NCBI RefSeq assembly: GCF_003349955.1
Contig: NZ_QLKQ01000016.1
Location: 1-64,000 of the forward strand
Reading direction: 5' to 3'
Length of the DNA: 64,000 nt
From: Azospirillum brasilense
GTDB taxonomy: Bacteria; Pseudomonadota; Alphaproteobacteria; Azospirillales; Azospirillaceae
The position numbers and the translations under genes are program-made. The notes below the pieces were generated by a model. The model saw nothing but the letters and a program-made list of their open reading frames with translations, was not told the origin of the DNA and ran no database searches. Position 1 is the stretch's first letter. Each line of letters starts with the position of its first letter. Of the stretch, positions 24,122-34,052 are shown piece by piece.

Positions 24122-25324
24122 TTACTTCACCAGCGGGCAACCGCTCTTGGCCGGGTCGAGGAACGCCTGCTCGGCCGGGATCGTCTTCACGATCTTGTAG
24201 TAGTCCCAGGGGGCCTTGGACTCCGCCGGGGTCTTGACCTGGGCCAGATACATGTCGTGGAACATGCGGCCGTTGGCGGCGATCTTGCCGTTCTTGGTGA
24301 ACATGTCCTCGACCTTGGTCTCGCGCATCTTGGCGGCGACCTTGTCCGGATCGTCGGAGCCGACGGCCTCGACCGCCTTCAGGTAGTGGCGGACGGCGGA
24401 GTAGACGCCGGCCTGGACCATGGTCGGCTTGCGGCCGGCCTTGGCCTCGAACTTCTTGGTCCACTCGCGGGTCTGCTCGTCCGTGTCCCAATAGAAGCCG
24501 GTGGTCAGCAGCAGGCCCTGGGCGGCCTGGAGGCCCAGCGCGTTCACGTCGCTGATGAACAGCAGCAGGCCGGCGAGGCTCTGGCCCGACTGGGTGATGC
24601 CGAACTCCGACGCCTGCTTGACGGCGTTGGTGGCGTCGCCGCCCGCGTTGGCGAGGCCGATCACGTCGGCCTTGGAGGCCTGGGCCTGCAGCAGGTAGGA
24701 CGAGAAGTCGGCGTTGCCCAGCGGATGGCGGACGTTGCCCGCGACCTTGCCGTCGAGCTGCTTGACCATCTTCGAGGTCTCATCCTCCAGCGAGTGGCCG
24801 AAGGCGTAGTCCGCGGTGATGAAGTACCAGTTCTTCTTGCCCTGCTCGACCAGCGCGCGGGCGGTGCCGGCGGCCATGGCGTAGTTGTCGTAGGTCCACT
24901 GGAAGCCGTAGGGGCTGCAGGACTTGCCGCTGAGATCGGTCGAGCCCGGGCCGGACATCAGGAAGATGCGCTTCTTGTCCTTGGTGATGCCCTGGACGGC
25001 CAGCGCGGCGGCGGAGTTCGGCACGTCGGCGATGACGTCCACGTTGCCGGCGTCGATCCACTCGCGCGCCGTGTTGGCGGCGATGTCGGCCTTGTTCTGG
25101 TGGTCGGCGACGACGATCTCGATCGGCGCGCCCGCGACCTTGCCGCCGAACTCCTCGGCCGCCAGACGGGCGGCGATGGCCGAACCCTCGCCGGCGAGGT
25201 CGGCGTAGATGCCGGACCGGTCGTTCATCACGCCGATCTTGATCACGTTGTTGGAAACCTGGGCGTGCGCGGCCCCGGCGGTCAGCGCCAGCAATGCGGT
25301 CCCGCACAGCAACGTCTTGAGCAT
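24122..25324 (-). CDS. livK: Branched-chain amino acid-type ABC transporter, periplasmic substrate-binding protein
   Basis: 400-residue periplasmic binding protein of the Leu/Ile/Val family. A signal peptide (1-21, MLKTLLCGTALLALTAGAAHA) is followed by the mature domain with IKIGVMNDRSGIYADLAGEG. The start at 25324 has GGGAG eight bases upstream and begins the signal peptide; a longer in-frame extension is unlikely. Several relatives bind urea, short-chain amides or aromatic acids rather than leucine. The operon context (acetoacetate and 3-hydroxybutyrate enzymes) hints at a compound catabolised through acetoacetate, but the ligand cannot be read from sequence. Confidence 0.92.
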   Translation of the reverse strand: MLKTLLCGTALLALTAGAAHAQVSNNVIKIGVMNDRSGIYADLAGEGSAIAARLAAEEFGGKVAGAPIEIVVADHQNKADIAANTAREWIDAGNVDVIADVPNSAAALAVQGITKDKKRIFLMSGPGSTDLSGKSCSPYGFQWTYDNYAMAAGTARALVEQGKKNWYFITADYAFGHSLEDETSKMVKQLDGKVAGNVRHPLGNADFSSYLLQAQASKADVIGLANAGGDATNAVKQASEFGITQSGQSLAGLLLFISDVNALGLQAAQGLLLTTGFYWDTDEQTREWTKKFEAKAGRKPTMVQAGVYSAVRHYLKAVEAVGSDDPDKVAAKMRETKVEDMFTKNGKIAANGRMFHDMYLAQVKTPAESKAPWDYYKIVKTIPAEQAFLDPAKSGCPLVK

Positions 25325-25382
25325 TTCGAACTCCCTTCGATTGGCTTTGTTTTGCGTGTTTTCGGCAGAGGGTGCGATCGGG

Positions 25383-26097
<715 letters not shown>

Positions 26098-26105
<8 letters not shown>

Positions 26106-26862
26106 GGCCCACCTCACCCGTTCCCATGTAGGCTTCCATGACCTGCGGGTTGCGCGATACGACGTCGTATGGGCCCTCCGCCAGGATCTCGCCGCGGCGG
26201 AGCACGGTGATGGTGTCCGACAGGTGGGCGACGACCGACAGGTTGTGCTCCACCATCAGGATGGTGCGGTCGGCGGATACGCGCTTGATCAGCGCGGCGG
26301 TGCCCTCGATGTCCTCGTGTCCCATGCCAGCCAGCGGCTCGTCGAGCAGCATCACCTCCGGGTCGAGGGCCAGCGTGGTGGCGATCTCCAGCGCGCGCTT
26401 GCGGCCGTAGGGCAGTTCGGCGGCGGTGTGCCCGGCCCACGGGGTCAGGTTGACCGCCTCGATCAGCTCCTCGGCGCGGTCGTGCAGGTCGTGCAGGCTT
26501 GCCTCGGGCTTCCAGAAATGGAAGCTGGTGCCGCGCGGCCGCTGAAGCGCGACGCGGACGTTCTCCAGCACGCTGAGATGCGGGAAGACCGCGGAAATCT
26601 GGAAGGAGCGCACCATGCCGAGCAGCGCCACGTCGGCGGGCTTCATGGCGGTGATGTCCCGCCCCTTGTAGAGGATCTGGCCGCGCGTCGGCGTCAGGAA
26701 CTTGGTCAGCAGGTTGAAGACCGTGCTCTTGCCGGCGCCGTTCGGGCCGATCAGCGCGTGGATGGTGCCGCGGCGGACCTGGAGGTTCACCTCCTTCACC
26801 GCGATGAAGCCCTTGAACTCCTTCGAGAGTCCACGCGCTTCCAGAATGATGTCATCGGCCAT
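26098..26862 (-). CDS. livG: Branched-chain amino acid-type ABC transporter, ATPase LivG
   Basis: 254-residue ABC ATPase, first gene of the minus-strand series. Walker A is GPNGAGKST, the signature is ELPYGRKRALEIA (a LivG-style variant of LSGGQ), Walker B is VMLLDEPLAGM and the H-loop is in ILMVEHNLS. The ATG at 26862 begins directly before the fold (MADDIILEARGLSKEF); an upstream in-frame extension is not protein-like. A sigma-54-like promoter lies about 70 bases upstream. Confidence 0.93.
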
Positions 26863-26931
26863 GGGTGCCGCTTTTCCCTCCCTGTTCGTCCGCGTCGTCT
26901 GCCGGTCCGCGTTTTTGGTTAGGCTGATATA

Positions 26932-26948
26932 AGCATGGAACATGCCAA
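26932..26948 (-). promoter_or_regulatory. Candidate sigma-54 (RpoN) promoter for the livG...bdhA genes
   Basis: On the minus strand TTGGCATGTTCCATGCT: GG and GC separated by exactly ten bases, close to TGGCACG-N4-TTGCT. Expected start near 26920. The remaining stretch between livG and the riboswitch (26949-27166) shows no gene; I see no clear activator site. Confidence 0.5.
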
Positions 26949-27166
26949 CTGCGGAAGACTCGAACAAGTTCTTGAAATCATTTATTTCCCCCTATGAGAC
27001 CGTGGGCGCCCCACACCGTCCGGAGTGTCAGCTTTCCGGACAGACTGTACCGATCCTCCGACACACCAGCGGCGGCATGGGCGGAGCGTTCGGGGTTCGG
27101 CGGCACGGCTTCCGGGCGCCAAATGGCCGCTTGCAAATCGGGGGTCCGCCTGCAATTCTGCGCCTC

Positions 27167-27360
27167 CGACGGTGCCCCGTCCGCCGTGAAGGCGCGGGGA
27201 TAATAGGGAATGCGGTGCGGACCCGGATGGGGTCCAAGGCCGCGGCTGCCCCCGCAACTGTGTGCGGCGAGTCGGCCTCCGGACATGCCACGGGCCGACA
27301 GGCCGGGAAGGCGGGAGGCGCGGCGACGACCCGCGAGCCAGGAAACCTGCCGCCGGACCG
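27167..27360 (+). promoter_or_regulatory. Cobalamin (B12) riboswitch
   Basis: Conserved blocks in order: GGTGCC (27171), ATAATAGGGAATGCGGTG (27200-27217), GGCTGCCCCCGCAACTGTG, the GCCAC element in ATGCCACGGGCC, then GACCCGCGAGCCAGGAAACC with the terminal CCTGCC near 27346-27351. This is the AdoCbl-binding RNA that represses downstream genes when cobalamin is plentiful. It lies about 48 bases before cobW and so should control the cobW-cobJ series. Confidence 0.93.
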
Positions 27361-27407
27361 ACACTCATCCAATCCGCCGGGTGTGGCGGAGACAAGGAAG
27401 CCAAATC

Positions 27408-28466
27408 ATGACCACCGGCCCGCTGACCGCCGGAAAGACCCCGGCCACCGTCATCACCGGCTTTCTCGGCGCCGGCAAGACGACGCTGATCCGCAGCCTG
27501 CTGGAGCAGGCCGGCGGGCGCCGTCTGGCGCTGATCATCAACGAGTTCGGCGATGTCGGCATCGATGGCGAGATCCTGCGCGCCTGCGGCGATCCGACCT
27601 GCAGCGAGGACGACGTGATCGAGCTGGCCAACGGCTGCCTGTGCTGCACCGTCGCCGACGACTTCGTCCCGGCCATCGAGAAGCTGCTGTCCCGCCCGCA
27701 GCCGCCGGAGCACATCATCATCGAGACCAGCGGCCTCGCCCTGCCGAAGCCGCTGGTCCAGGCTTTCCACTGGCCGGCGATCAAGACGCGGGTGACGGTG
27801 GACGGGGTGGTCGCGGTGGTCGATGCCGCCGCCGCCGCGGAGGGCCGCTTCGCCCCCGATCCGGCGGCGCTGGCCGCCCAGGCCGCCGAGGCCGGGCAGC
27901 TCGACCACGAGACCCCGGTGGAGGAGGTGTTCGAGGACCAGCTCCTCTGCGCCGACCTGATCGTGGTGAACAAGACCGATCTGGTGGACGCCGCCGATCT
28001 GGCGAAGGTCGAGGATCTGATCCGCGCCGCCATGGCGGAGGGCGGGACCGGGCGCGAAGCCAAGATCCTGCGCGCCAGCAACGGCAAGGTCGATCCGGTG
28101 GTGCTTCTCGGCGTCGGCGCCGGGGCCGAGGACGACCTCGCCAACCGCCCCAGCCACCATGACGAGGAGGAGGGCCACGACCACGACGACTTCACCAGCT
28201 TCGTCGTGGAACTCGGCCCGCAGCCCGACCCGGCGGCGCTGGCGAAGACGCTGGAGCGGGTCGCCGCCGCCCATGGCGTGCTGCGGCTGAAGGGCTTCAT
28301 CGACGTGCCGGGCAAGCCGATGCGGCTGCTGGTGCAGGGCGTGGGAACGCGCATCCAGACCCATTTCGACCGCTTCTGGAAGCCCGACGAGCCGCGCCGC
28401 AGCCGTCTGGTGGTGATCGGCGAGACGGGCCTGGACCGCGACGCCGTGACCGCGGCGCTGTCGTAA
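27408..28466 (+). CDS. cobW: CobW GTPase, cobalt metallochaperone
   Basis: 352-residue G3E-family P-loop GTPase. Walker A is GFLGAGKTT (18-26), the metal-binding GCLCC motif has C77, C79 and C80, the guanine-specificity motif is NKTD, and a His/Asp/Glu-rich stretch (HHDEEEGHDHDD) precedes the C-terminal CobW_C domain. CobW is thought to deliver cobalt to the CobNST chelatase. It is the first gene after the cobalamin riboswitch and directly precedes cobN. The ATG at 27408 has AAGGA about ten bases upstream. Confidence 0.95.
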   Translation: MTTGPLTAGKTPATVITGFLGAGKTTLIRSLLEQAGGRRLALIINEFGDVGIDGEILRACGDPTCSEDDVIELANGCLCCTVADDFVPAIEKLLSRPQPPEHIIIETSGLALPKPLVQAFHWPAIKTRVTVDGVVAVVDAAAAAEGRFAPDPAALAAQAAEAGQLDHETPVEEVFEDQLLCADLIVVNKTDLVDAADLAKVEDLIRAAMAEGGTGREAKILRASNGKVDPVVLLGVGAGAEDDLANRPSHHDEEEGHDHDDFTSFVVELGPQPDPAALAKTLERVAAAHGVLRLKGFIDVPGKPMRLLVQGVGTRIQTHFDRFWKPDEPRRSRLVVIGETGLDRDAVTAALS

Positions 28467-28469
28467 AAG

Positions 28470-28606
28470 CCCTCTCCCGCCCCGGGAGAGGGAGGGACCC
28501 GCGCGAAGCGCGGGAGGGTGAGGGTCGCACGCGAAGACCGCGCCGATCCTTGCCCTCACCCTCACCCGCCCGCTTCGCGGGCACCCTCTCCCGGGACGGG
28601 AGAGGG
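28470..28606. repeat. Palindromic intergenic repeat, CCCTCTCCC type
   Basis: Paired inverted units between cobW and cobN: CCCTCTCCCGCCCCGGGAGA on the left, CCCTCTCCCGGGACGGGAGA on the right, with inner GCGCGAAGCGCG and CCCGCTTCGCGGG hairpins. Closely related to the copy at 5441-5580. Confidence 0.9.
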
Positions 28607-28628
28607 AGTGTTTGCAGAGCTGTGGCCC

Positions 28629-31600
28629 ATGCACCTACTCGCCGCCCGCCAGGAAGACCTCGACGCCGGCCCCCAGGCCGTGGACCTGGAACAGAGCCCG
28701 GCGGACCTCGTCGTCCTGTCCTTCTCCGACAGCGACCTGACGGCGCTCGCCGCCTGCTGGAAGCGCCACCGCGATGCGTTGCCATCCCTGCGGCTGGCGA
28801 ATCTCGCGCGGCTGGGGCATCCGCTGTCGGTGGACCTCTACGTCGACTCCGTGATCCGCAAGGCGAAGCTGGTCATCCTGCGGCTGCTCGGCGGAGCGGG
28901 CTATTGGCGCTACGGGCTGGACCATGTCGCCGCCGCCTGCCGGGAGTCCGGGGTGGCGCTGGCCGTGCTGCCCGGCTGCGCCCAGCCGAACCCCGCCCTG
29001 GAGGGCTACGGCACCGTTCCGGCCGAGGCGGCGCAACGGCTGTGGCGCGGCTTCACCGAAGGCGGGCCGGACAACATGGCCAACCTGCTGGCCTACGCCG
29101 CCACGCTGAGCGGGCAGGAGCGCCCCTGGCGCGAGCCGGCGCCGGTGCCGCGCTTCGGCGTCTATGAAGGCTGGTCCGGCCAAGTTTCTGGGCCATGCGC
29201 GCCGGTCGTCTTCTACCGCTCCCACCTGCTGGCCGGCGATCTGGAGCCGGTGCACGCGCTGTGCGACGCGCTGGCCGCGCGCGGCCTCGCCCCGCTGCCG
29301 CTGTTCGTGGCGAGCCTGAAGGAGCCGGACTGCGCCGCCTGGATGCGCGCCACCCTGACCGCTCGCGACGCCGCCGTCGTGATGAACCTGACCGGCTTCT
29401 CGGCGGCGCGCGAGGACGGGTCGCCGCTGGAGGCCAACGGCACGCCGGTGCTCCAGGCCGTGCTGTCCACCACGCCGAAGGAGGGCTGGCGCGGCTCCGC
29501 CCGTGGCATGGGGCCGTCCGACCTCGCCATGAACGTCGTGCTGCCCGAGATGGACGGGCGTATCCTGACCCGCGCCATCGCCTTCAAGGCCGAAGGGGCG
29601 CCGGACCCCGATCTGGAGTTCGCCCCGACGCTGATCCGCCCGGTGCCCGACCGGGTGGGTTTCGCCGCCGATCTGGCCGCCGCCTGGGTGCGGCTGGGCG
29701 CCACGCCGCGGGCCGAGCGCAAGCTGGCGCTGGTGCTGTCCGACTACCCGGGGCCGGGCGGCGGCATCGGCCACGCGGTGGGCCTCGACACCCCGGCGAG
29801 CGTCGTCGGCATCCTGGAGCGGCTGCGCGCCGAGGGCTACGCGCTGGACGGGCTTCCCGCCGGCCCCGCCGCCCTGATGGCGGCGCTGACCGGCGGCGCC
29901 ATCGCCCTGCTGAGCCTGGAGGACTATCGCCGCCTCGCCCCCGCCGAGGCCCGCGCCCGCATCACAGAATGCTGGGGCGACGAGGAGGCCGACCCGCGTT
30001 CCGACGGCGCGGCCTTCCGTTTCACAGTGCTGACCTGCGGCAACGCCACCGTCGCCGTGCAGCCGAGCCGCGGCCACGGCCCGCTGACCACCACCCAGCA
30101 TCACGACCCGGAGACTCCGCCCAGCCACGCCTATTACGCCTTCCACCTCTGGCTCCGCCACGTGCTGGGCATCCACGCGCTGGTGCAGGTGGGGGCGCAC
30201 GGGACGCTGGAATGGCTGCCGGGCAAGGCTGTCGCCCTGTCCGCCGACTGCTGGCCGGAGATCGTCGCCGGTCCCCTGCCCTGCCTCTACCCCTTCATCG
30301 TCAACAACCCCGGCGAGGGCGTGCAAGCGCGCCGCCGGCTGGGCGCCGTCCTGATCGGCCACCTGACCCCGCCGCCGGTCGAGGCCGGGCTGCACGGCGA
30401 CCTCGCCGCGCTTGAAACGGCCATCGACGAATATTCGATGGCGACCGGGCTGGACCCGCGGCGGCTGGGCACGCTGCGCCAGACCATCCTGGACCTCGCC
30501 TGGAAATCCGGCGTCGCCGCCGACTGCAACCTGCGGCCCGACGACGACCCCGACGCCATCCTCAGCCGCCTCGACGCCCATCTCTGCGACATCAAGGAGA
30601 TGCAGATCCGCGACGGGCTGCACGTCTTCGGCACGACACCGGAGCCGGAGCGCCGCGCCCGCCTGCTCGCCGCCGTCGCCCGTTTCGGCAAGGCCGAAGA
30701 CGTCGCCCCGGCGCTGGACTCCTGCGGCGAGGCGGAGATGGCCGCCTTGCTGGACGGGCTGGACGGGCGCTTCGTGAGGCCCGGCCCCGGCGGCTCCCCG
30801 GCACGCGGGCGGGCCGACACGCTGCCCACCGGGCGGAACCTCTACGCGCTCGACCCGCGCGGCGTGCCGACACCGACCGCCTGGACGCTGGGCTGGCAGG
30901 CGGCGGACGCGCTGATCACCCGCTATCTTCAGGATCACGGCGACTGGCCGAAGCGGCTGGTGGTGGATTGCTGGGGCACCCCGGCCATGCGGACCGGCGG
31001 CGACGAGCTGGCCCAGGCCATGGCGCTGCTCGGCGTGCGGCCGCTGTGGGAGAACGGGTCCGGCCGGGTCACCGGTTTCGAGGTGATGCCGGCCACCGTT
31101 CTCGGCCGGCCACGGGTGGACGTGACGCTGCGCATCTCCGGCCTGTTCCGCGACGTCTTCCCGCAGCAGATCGCCCTGTTCGACCAGGCCGTCCGCGCCG
31201 TGATGGCGGAAGACGAACCGGAGGACGTGAACCCCGTCGCCGTCGCGTTGCGCACCGACCGCGCCGAGCTGGAAGCCGGCGGCACCCCGGCGGCGGAGGC
31301 CGAGCGCTGGGCCAGCGCACGGGTCTTCGGCGCCGCTCCCGGCGCCTACGGCACGGCGCTGCCCGGCATGATCGCGCGCGGCGATTGGGCCGCGCGGGCC
31401 GATTTCGGCGCCGCCTATCTGGAGGGAAGCTGCCACGCCTACGGCAAGGAGTTGGAGGGCGTGCCGCTGCCCAGCCTGTTCCGCCGCCGCATCGGCGGGG
31501 CCGACGCGCTGGTCCACCACCAGGACCAGCGGGAGCACGACGTCCTCTCCACCGACGGCTTCATGCAGTATGAGGGAGGCTTCTCCGCCGCCGCCGCCTT

Positions 31601-32027
31601 GGCCAACGACGACCCGGCCAACGACCCGGCGCTCTACCATCTCGACAGTTCCGAGCCGGAGAGCCTGACCGTCCGCACGCTGGGCGAGGAGATCGCCCGC
31701 GTGCTGCGCGGCCGGGCGGCCAACCCGCGCTGGATCGACGGCATGATGCGCCACGGCTACCGCGGCGCCGGGGAACTGGCGGCGAGCGTGGACACGCTGT
31801 TCGCCTTCGCCGCGACCACCACGGCGGTGCGGCCCCATCATTTCGACCAGTTGTACGACGCCTATGTGGACGACCAGCGGGTGTGGGACTTCCTGGCGCA
31901 GTCCAATCCGGCCGCCGCCCGGCATATCCTGGACCGGTTGACCGAAGCCCTGGAGCGCGGTCTCTGGCACCCACGCCGCAATTCGACGGGCGACGATCTG
32001 CGCCGCCGCAAGGAGATGTCCGCATGA
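28629..32027 (+). CDS. cobN: Cobaltochelatase subunit CobN
   Basis: 1132-residue large, cobalt- and hydrogenobyrinate-diamide-binding subunit of the aerobic ATP-dependent CobNST chelatase. Recognised by magnesium-chelatase-H-type segments: QPSRGHGPLTTTQHHDPETPPSHAYY, VGAHGTLEWLPGKAVALS, RMHG-equivalent WGTPAMRTGGDE, and the C-terminal DVLSTDGFMQYEGGFSAAAA and PRWIDGMMRHGYRGAGELA. It is somewhat shorter than the Pseudomonas denitrificans protein. CobS and CobT are not in this window. The ATG at 28629 is the first plausible start; in-frame sequence upstream is palindromic repeat. The stop overlaps cobG (ATGA). Confidence 0.95.
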   Translation: MHLLAARQEDLDAGPQAVDLEQSPADLVVLSFSDSDLTALAACWKRHRDALPSLRLANLARLGHPLSVDLYVDSVIRKAKLVILRLLGGAGYWRYGLDHVAAACRESGVALAVLPGCAQPNPALEGYGTVPAEAAQRLWRGFTEGGPDNMANLLAYAATLSGQERPWREPAPVPRFGVYEGWSGQVSGPCAPVVFYRSHLLAGDLEPVHALCDALAARGLAPLPLFVASLKEPDCAAWMRATLTARDAAVVMNLTGFSAAREDGSPLEANGTPVLQAVLSTTPKEGWRGSARGMGPSDLAMNVVLPEMDGRILTRAIAFKAEGAPDPDLEFAPTLIRPVPDRVGFAADLAAAWVRLGATPRAERKLALVLSDYPGPGGGIGHAVGLDTPASVVGILERLRAEGYALDGLPAGPAALMAALTGGAIALLSLEDYRRLAPAEARARITECWGDEEADPRSDGAAFRFTVLTCGNATVAVQPSRGHGPLTTTQHHDPETPPSHAYYAFHLWLRHVLGIHALVQVGAHGTLEWLPGKAVALSADCWPEIVAGPLPCLYPFIVNNPGEGVQARRRLGAVLIGHLTPPPVEAGLHGDLAALETAIDEYSMATGLDPRRLGTLRQTILDLAWKSGVAADCNLRPDDDPDAILSRLDAHLCDIKEMQIRDGLHVFGTTPEPERRARLLAAVARFGKAEDVAPALDSCGEAEMAALLDGLDGRFVRPGPGGSPARGRADTLPTGRNLYALDPRGVPTPTAWTLGWQAADALITRYLQDHGDWPKRLVVDCWGTPAMRTGGDELAQAMALLGVRPLWENGSGRVTGFEVMPATVLGRPRVDVTLRISGLFRDVFPQQIALFDQAVRAVMAEDEPEDVNPVAVALRTDRAELEAGGTPAAEAERWASARVFGAAPGAYGTALPGMIARGDWAARADFGAAYLEGSCHAYGKELEGVPLPSLFRRRIGGADALVHHQDQREHDVLSTDGFMQYEGGFSAAAALANDDPANDPALYHLDSSEPESLTVRTLGEEIARVLRGRAANPRWIDGMMRHGYRGAGELAASVDTLFAFAATTTAVRPHHFDQLYDAYVDDQRVWDFLAQSNPAAARHILDRLTEALERGLWHPRRNSTGDDLRRRKEMSA

Positions 32028-33421
32028 GCGCGATCACCCAACACCGCAACCCTCCCCGCCGGCGCGGCATGTGCCCCGGCGTGCTGGCTCCCATGGAGGT
32101 CGGCGACGGGCTGCTGGTCCGCGTGCGCGTCCCCGCCGGGGTGCTTCCCGCCGCCTCGGCGAAACGGATCGCGGAGTTGGGGCGTCGTTACGGCAACGGT
32201 CTGGTCGACCTCAGCCACCGCGGCAACCTGCAACTGCGCGGTGTCGCCGCGGCGGACATGGCGGCGCTGATCGCGGAGCTTCGCGCGCTCGGCTACGTCT
32301 CGGAGAACGCAGAGAGCGAGGCGGTGCGCAACGTGCTGACCTCCCCGACCGCCGGGCTGGACGGGACGGCGGTGCTGGACGTGCGCCCCTACGCCCTGGC
32401 GCTCGACGCCCGGCTGGCGGCCGACCGGGACCTCCACCGGCTGCCGCCGAAGTTCGGCTGGCTGGTCGATGGCGGCGGGCGGGCCACCCTGTTCGACAGC
32501 AGCACCGACGTGCGCTTCGACGCGGTGGCAGGAGGGGCGGACGGGCCGCTGTTCCGCGTCGGGCTGGGGGGGACTTTTGAGGGAGCGGTGGTGCTGGGCC
32601 ACTGCCGCCCCGACGATCTGATGGAGCTTGCGGCGGCTGTGGCGCAGGCCTTCCTGGAGCTTCGCCAGACCCTGGCCGAGCCGCCGCGGCGCATGGCCGG
32701 GCTGGTCAAGGCGCTGGGGGTCGAGGCGCTGCGGGAGCGGGTGGCAGCGTGGTTGCTCACTTGCCCCCACCCTTCCCATGCTGCGCATGGGCCCCTTCCC
32801 TCCCCCGCTTCGCAGGAGAGGGAGGTTCAATCCCCTCCCCTGCGAAGCGGGGGAGGGTCAGGGTGGGGGCAAACGCCGCCGACACGACTCTTCCTCGGCC
32901 GCCAACCCTCCTGGCCCCCTGTTTCATGGCTGGGCGTCGCCTTCCCCTTCGGCCGCCTCGATTGCGACAAGCTGGAAGCGCTGGCCGCCCTCACCCACGA
33001 GATCCGCATCACCCCCTGGCGCGCCCTGCTGCTGGCCGCCCCGCAGGACGGCGCCGCGGAGACAGCCGCAGCCCTCGGCGGCATCCTCGACCACGGCGAC
33101 ATCCGCCTGAAGCTCACCGCCTGCAGCGGCGTCACCGGCTGCGACGTCGGCACCACCGACACCCACGCGGACGGCCTCGCCATCGCGGAGCGCGCGGCGG
33201 GCTTGCTGGAGGCGGTGCGGATGGTGCATGTCTCCGGCTGCGCGAAGGGCTGCGCCCATCCCGGTGCGGCGGATGTCACGCTCACCGCACGGGAAGGCGT
33301 CTACGACGTCGCGCTGAACGCCGCCCCCGGCGGCACGCCCTGGCGGTCCGGCCTGACGCCGTCCGAGGCCATAAAAGCTGTGGCCGATTTGTCTGTTGAG
33401 GAGTTGTCCCGTGTCCGCTGA
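32024..33421 (+). CDS. cobG: Precorrin-3B synthase (CobG) with an in-frame repeat insertion
   Basis: 465-residue oxygen-dependent monooxygenase that converts precorrin-3A to precorrin-3B, the ring-contraction preparation step of the aerobic pathway. It is of the sulfite/nitrite-reductase fold with one Fe-S centre: HRGNLQLRG in the first half and the cysteine set C367, C373, C406, C410 (ACSGVTGCDVG ... SGCAKGCAHP). Residues about 246-283 are encoded by a palindromic intergenic-type repeat (32761-32872) and form a Pro/Ser/Gly-rich, non-family segment between the two halves. The frame is preserved. Start overlaps the cobN stop with AAGGAG eight bases upstream. Confidence 0.92.
   Translation: MSAITQHRNPPRRRGMCPGVLAPMEVGDGLLVRVRVPAGVLPAASAKRIAELGRRYGNGLVDLSHRGNLQLRGVAAADMAALIAELRALGYVSENAESEAVRNVLTSPTAGLDGTAVLDVRPYALALDARLAADRDLHRLPPKFGWLVDGGGRATLFDSSTDVRFDAVAGGADGPLFRVGLGGTFEGAVVLGHCRPDDLMELAAAVAQAFLELRQTLAEPPRRMAGLVKALGVEALRERVAAWLLTCPHPSHAAHGPLPSPASQEREVQSPPLRSGGGSGWGQTPPTRLFLGRQPSWPPVSWLGVAFPFGRLDCDKLEALAALTHEIRITPWRALLLAAPQDGAAETAAALGGILDHGDIRLKLTACSGVTGCDVGTTDTHADGLAIAERAAGLLEAVRMVHVSGCAKGCAHPGAADVTLTAREGVYDVALNAAPGGTPWRSGLTPSEAIKAVADLSVEELSRVR
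32761..32872. repeat. Palindromic repeat (CCCTCCCCC type) inside the cobG coding sequence
   Basis: Outer 13-bp inverted arms at 32761-32773 and 32860-32872, and a perfect inner 19-bp inverted repeat at 32798-32816 and 32839-32857. Sequence and architecture match the intergenic copies at 24022-24109 and 35584-35662. It has no stop codon in the cobG frame. Confidence 0.93.
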
Positions 33422-34052
33422 GCCGCTTTACGACTACATCCGCGATGGAGCGGCCATCTACCGCCAGTCCTTCGCCACCATCCGGGCGGAGGCCGACCTG
33501 TCGGCCATCCCCGACGACCTGAAGGCGGTGGCGGTGCGCGTCATCCACGCCTGCGGCATGGTGGACGCGGCCCAGGACCTGATGTTCTCCCCCGACATTG
33601 GGACGGCGGCGCGAACGGCTCTGCGCAATGGCGCGGCGATCCTCTGCGACAGCGAGATGGTCGCCCACGGCATCACGCGGGCGCGGCTGCCGGCGGACAA
33701 TCCCGTCGTCTGCACGCTGCGCGACCCGGCGGTGCCGGAGCTGGCCAAACAGGTCGAAAACACCCGCTCCGCCGCCGCGCTGGAGCTGTGGGTGCCCCGG
33801 CTGGCCGGCTCGGTCGTCGCCATCGGCAACGCGCCGACCGCCCTGTTCAAGCTGCTGGAGATGATCCGCGACGGTGCGCCGAAGCCGGCGGCGGTGCTGG
33901 GCTTCCCGGTGGGCTTCGTGGGGGCGGCGGAAAGCAAGGACGCGCTGGCCGAGGCGCCCTTCGGCCTGCCCTTCCTGGCGATCAAGGGCCGGCGCGGCGG
34001 CAGCGCCATGGCGGCGGCGGCGGTCAACGCCCTGGCGAGCGACGTGGAATGA
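33411..34052 (+). CDS. cobH: Precorrin-8X methylmutase
   Basis: 213-residue CobH/CbiC enzyme that moves the C11 methyl group to C12, giving hydrogenobyrinic acid. The catalytic His is H46 in VRVIHACGMVDAAQDL. C-terminal family motifs include GNAPTALFKLLEMI and GFPVGFVGAAESKDAL. The start is GTG at 33411, with GAGGAG about eight bases upstream, overlapping the cobG 3' end by 11 bases. The length is normal. The gene is coupled to cobI by an ATGA overlap. Confidence 0.95.
   Translation: MSAEPLYDYIRDGAAIYRQSFATIRAEADLSAIPDDLKAVAVRVIHACGMVDAAQDLMFSPDIGTAARTALRNGAAILCDSEMVAHGITRARLPADNPVVCTLRDPAVPELAKQVENTRSAAALELWVPRLAGSVVAIGNAPTALFKLLEMIRDGAPKPAAVLGFPVGFVGAAESKDALAEAPFGLPFLAIKGRRGGSAMAAAAVNALASDVE

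Noticed and set aside
28518-28628. Longer N-terminus for CobN reading through the upstream palindromic repeat
   Set aside because: The extra residues come only from repeat sequence, and the CobN fold begins at the ATG at 28629.
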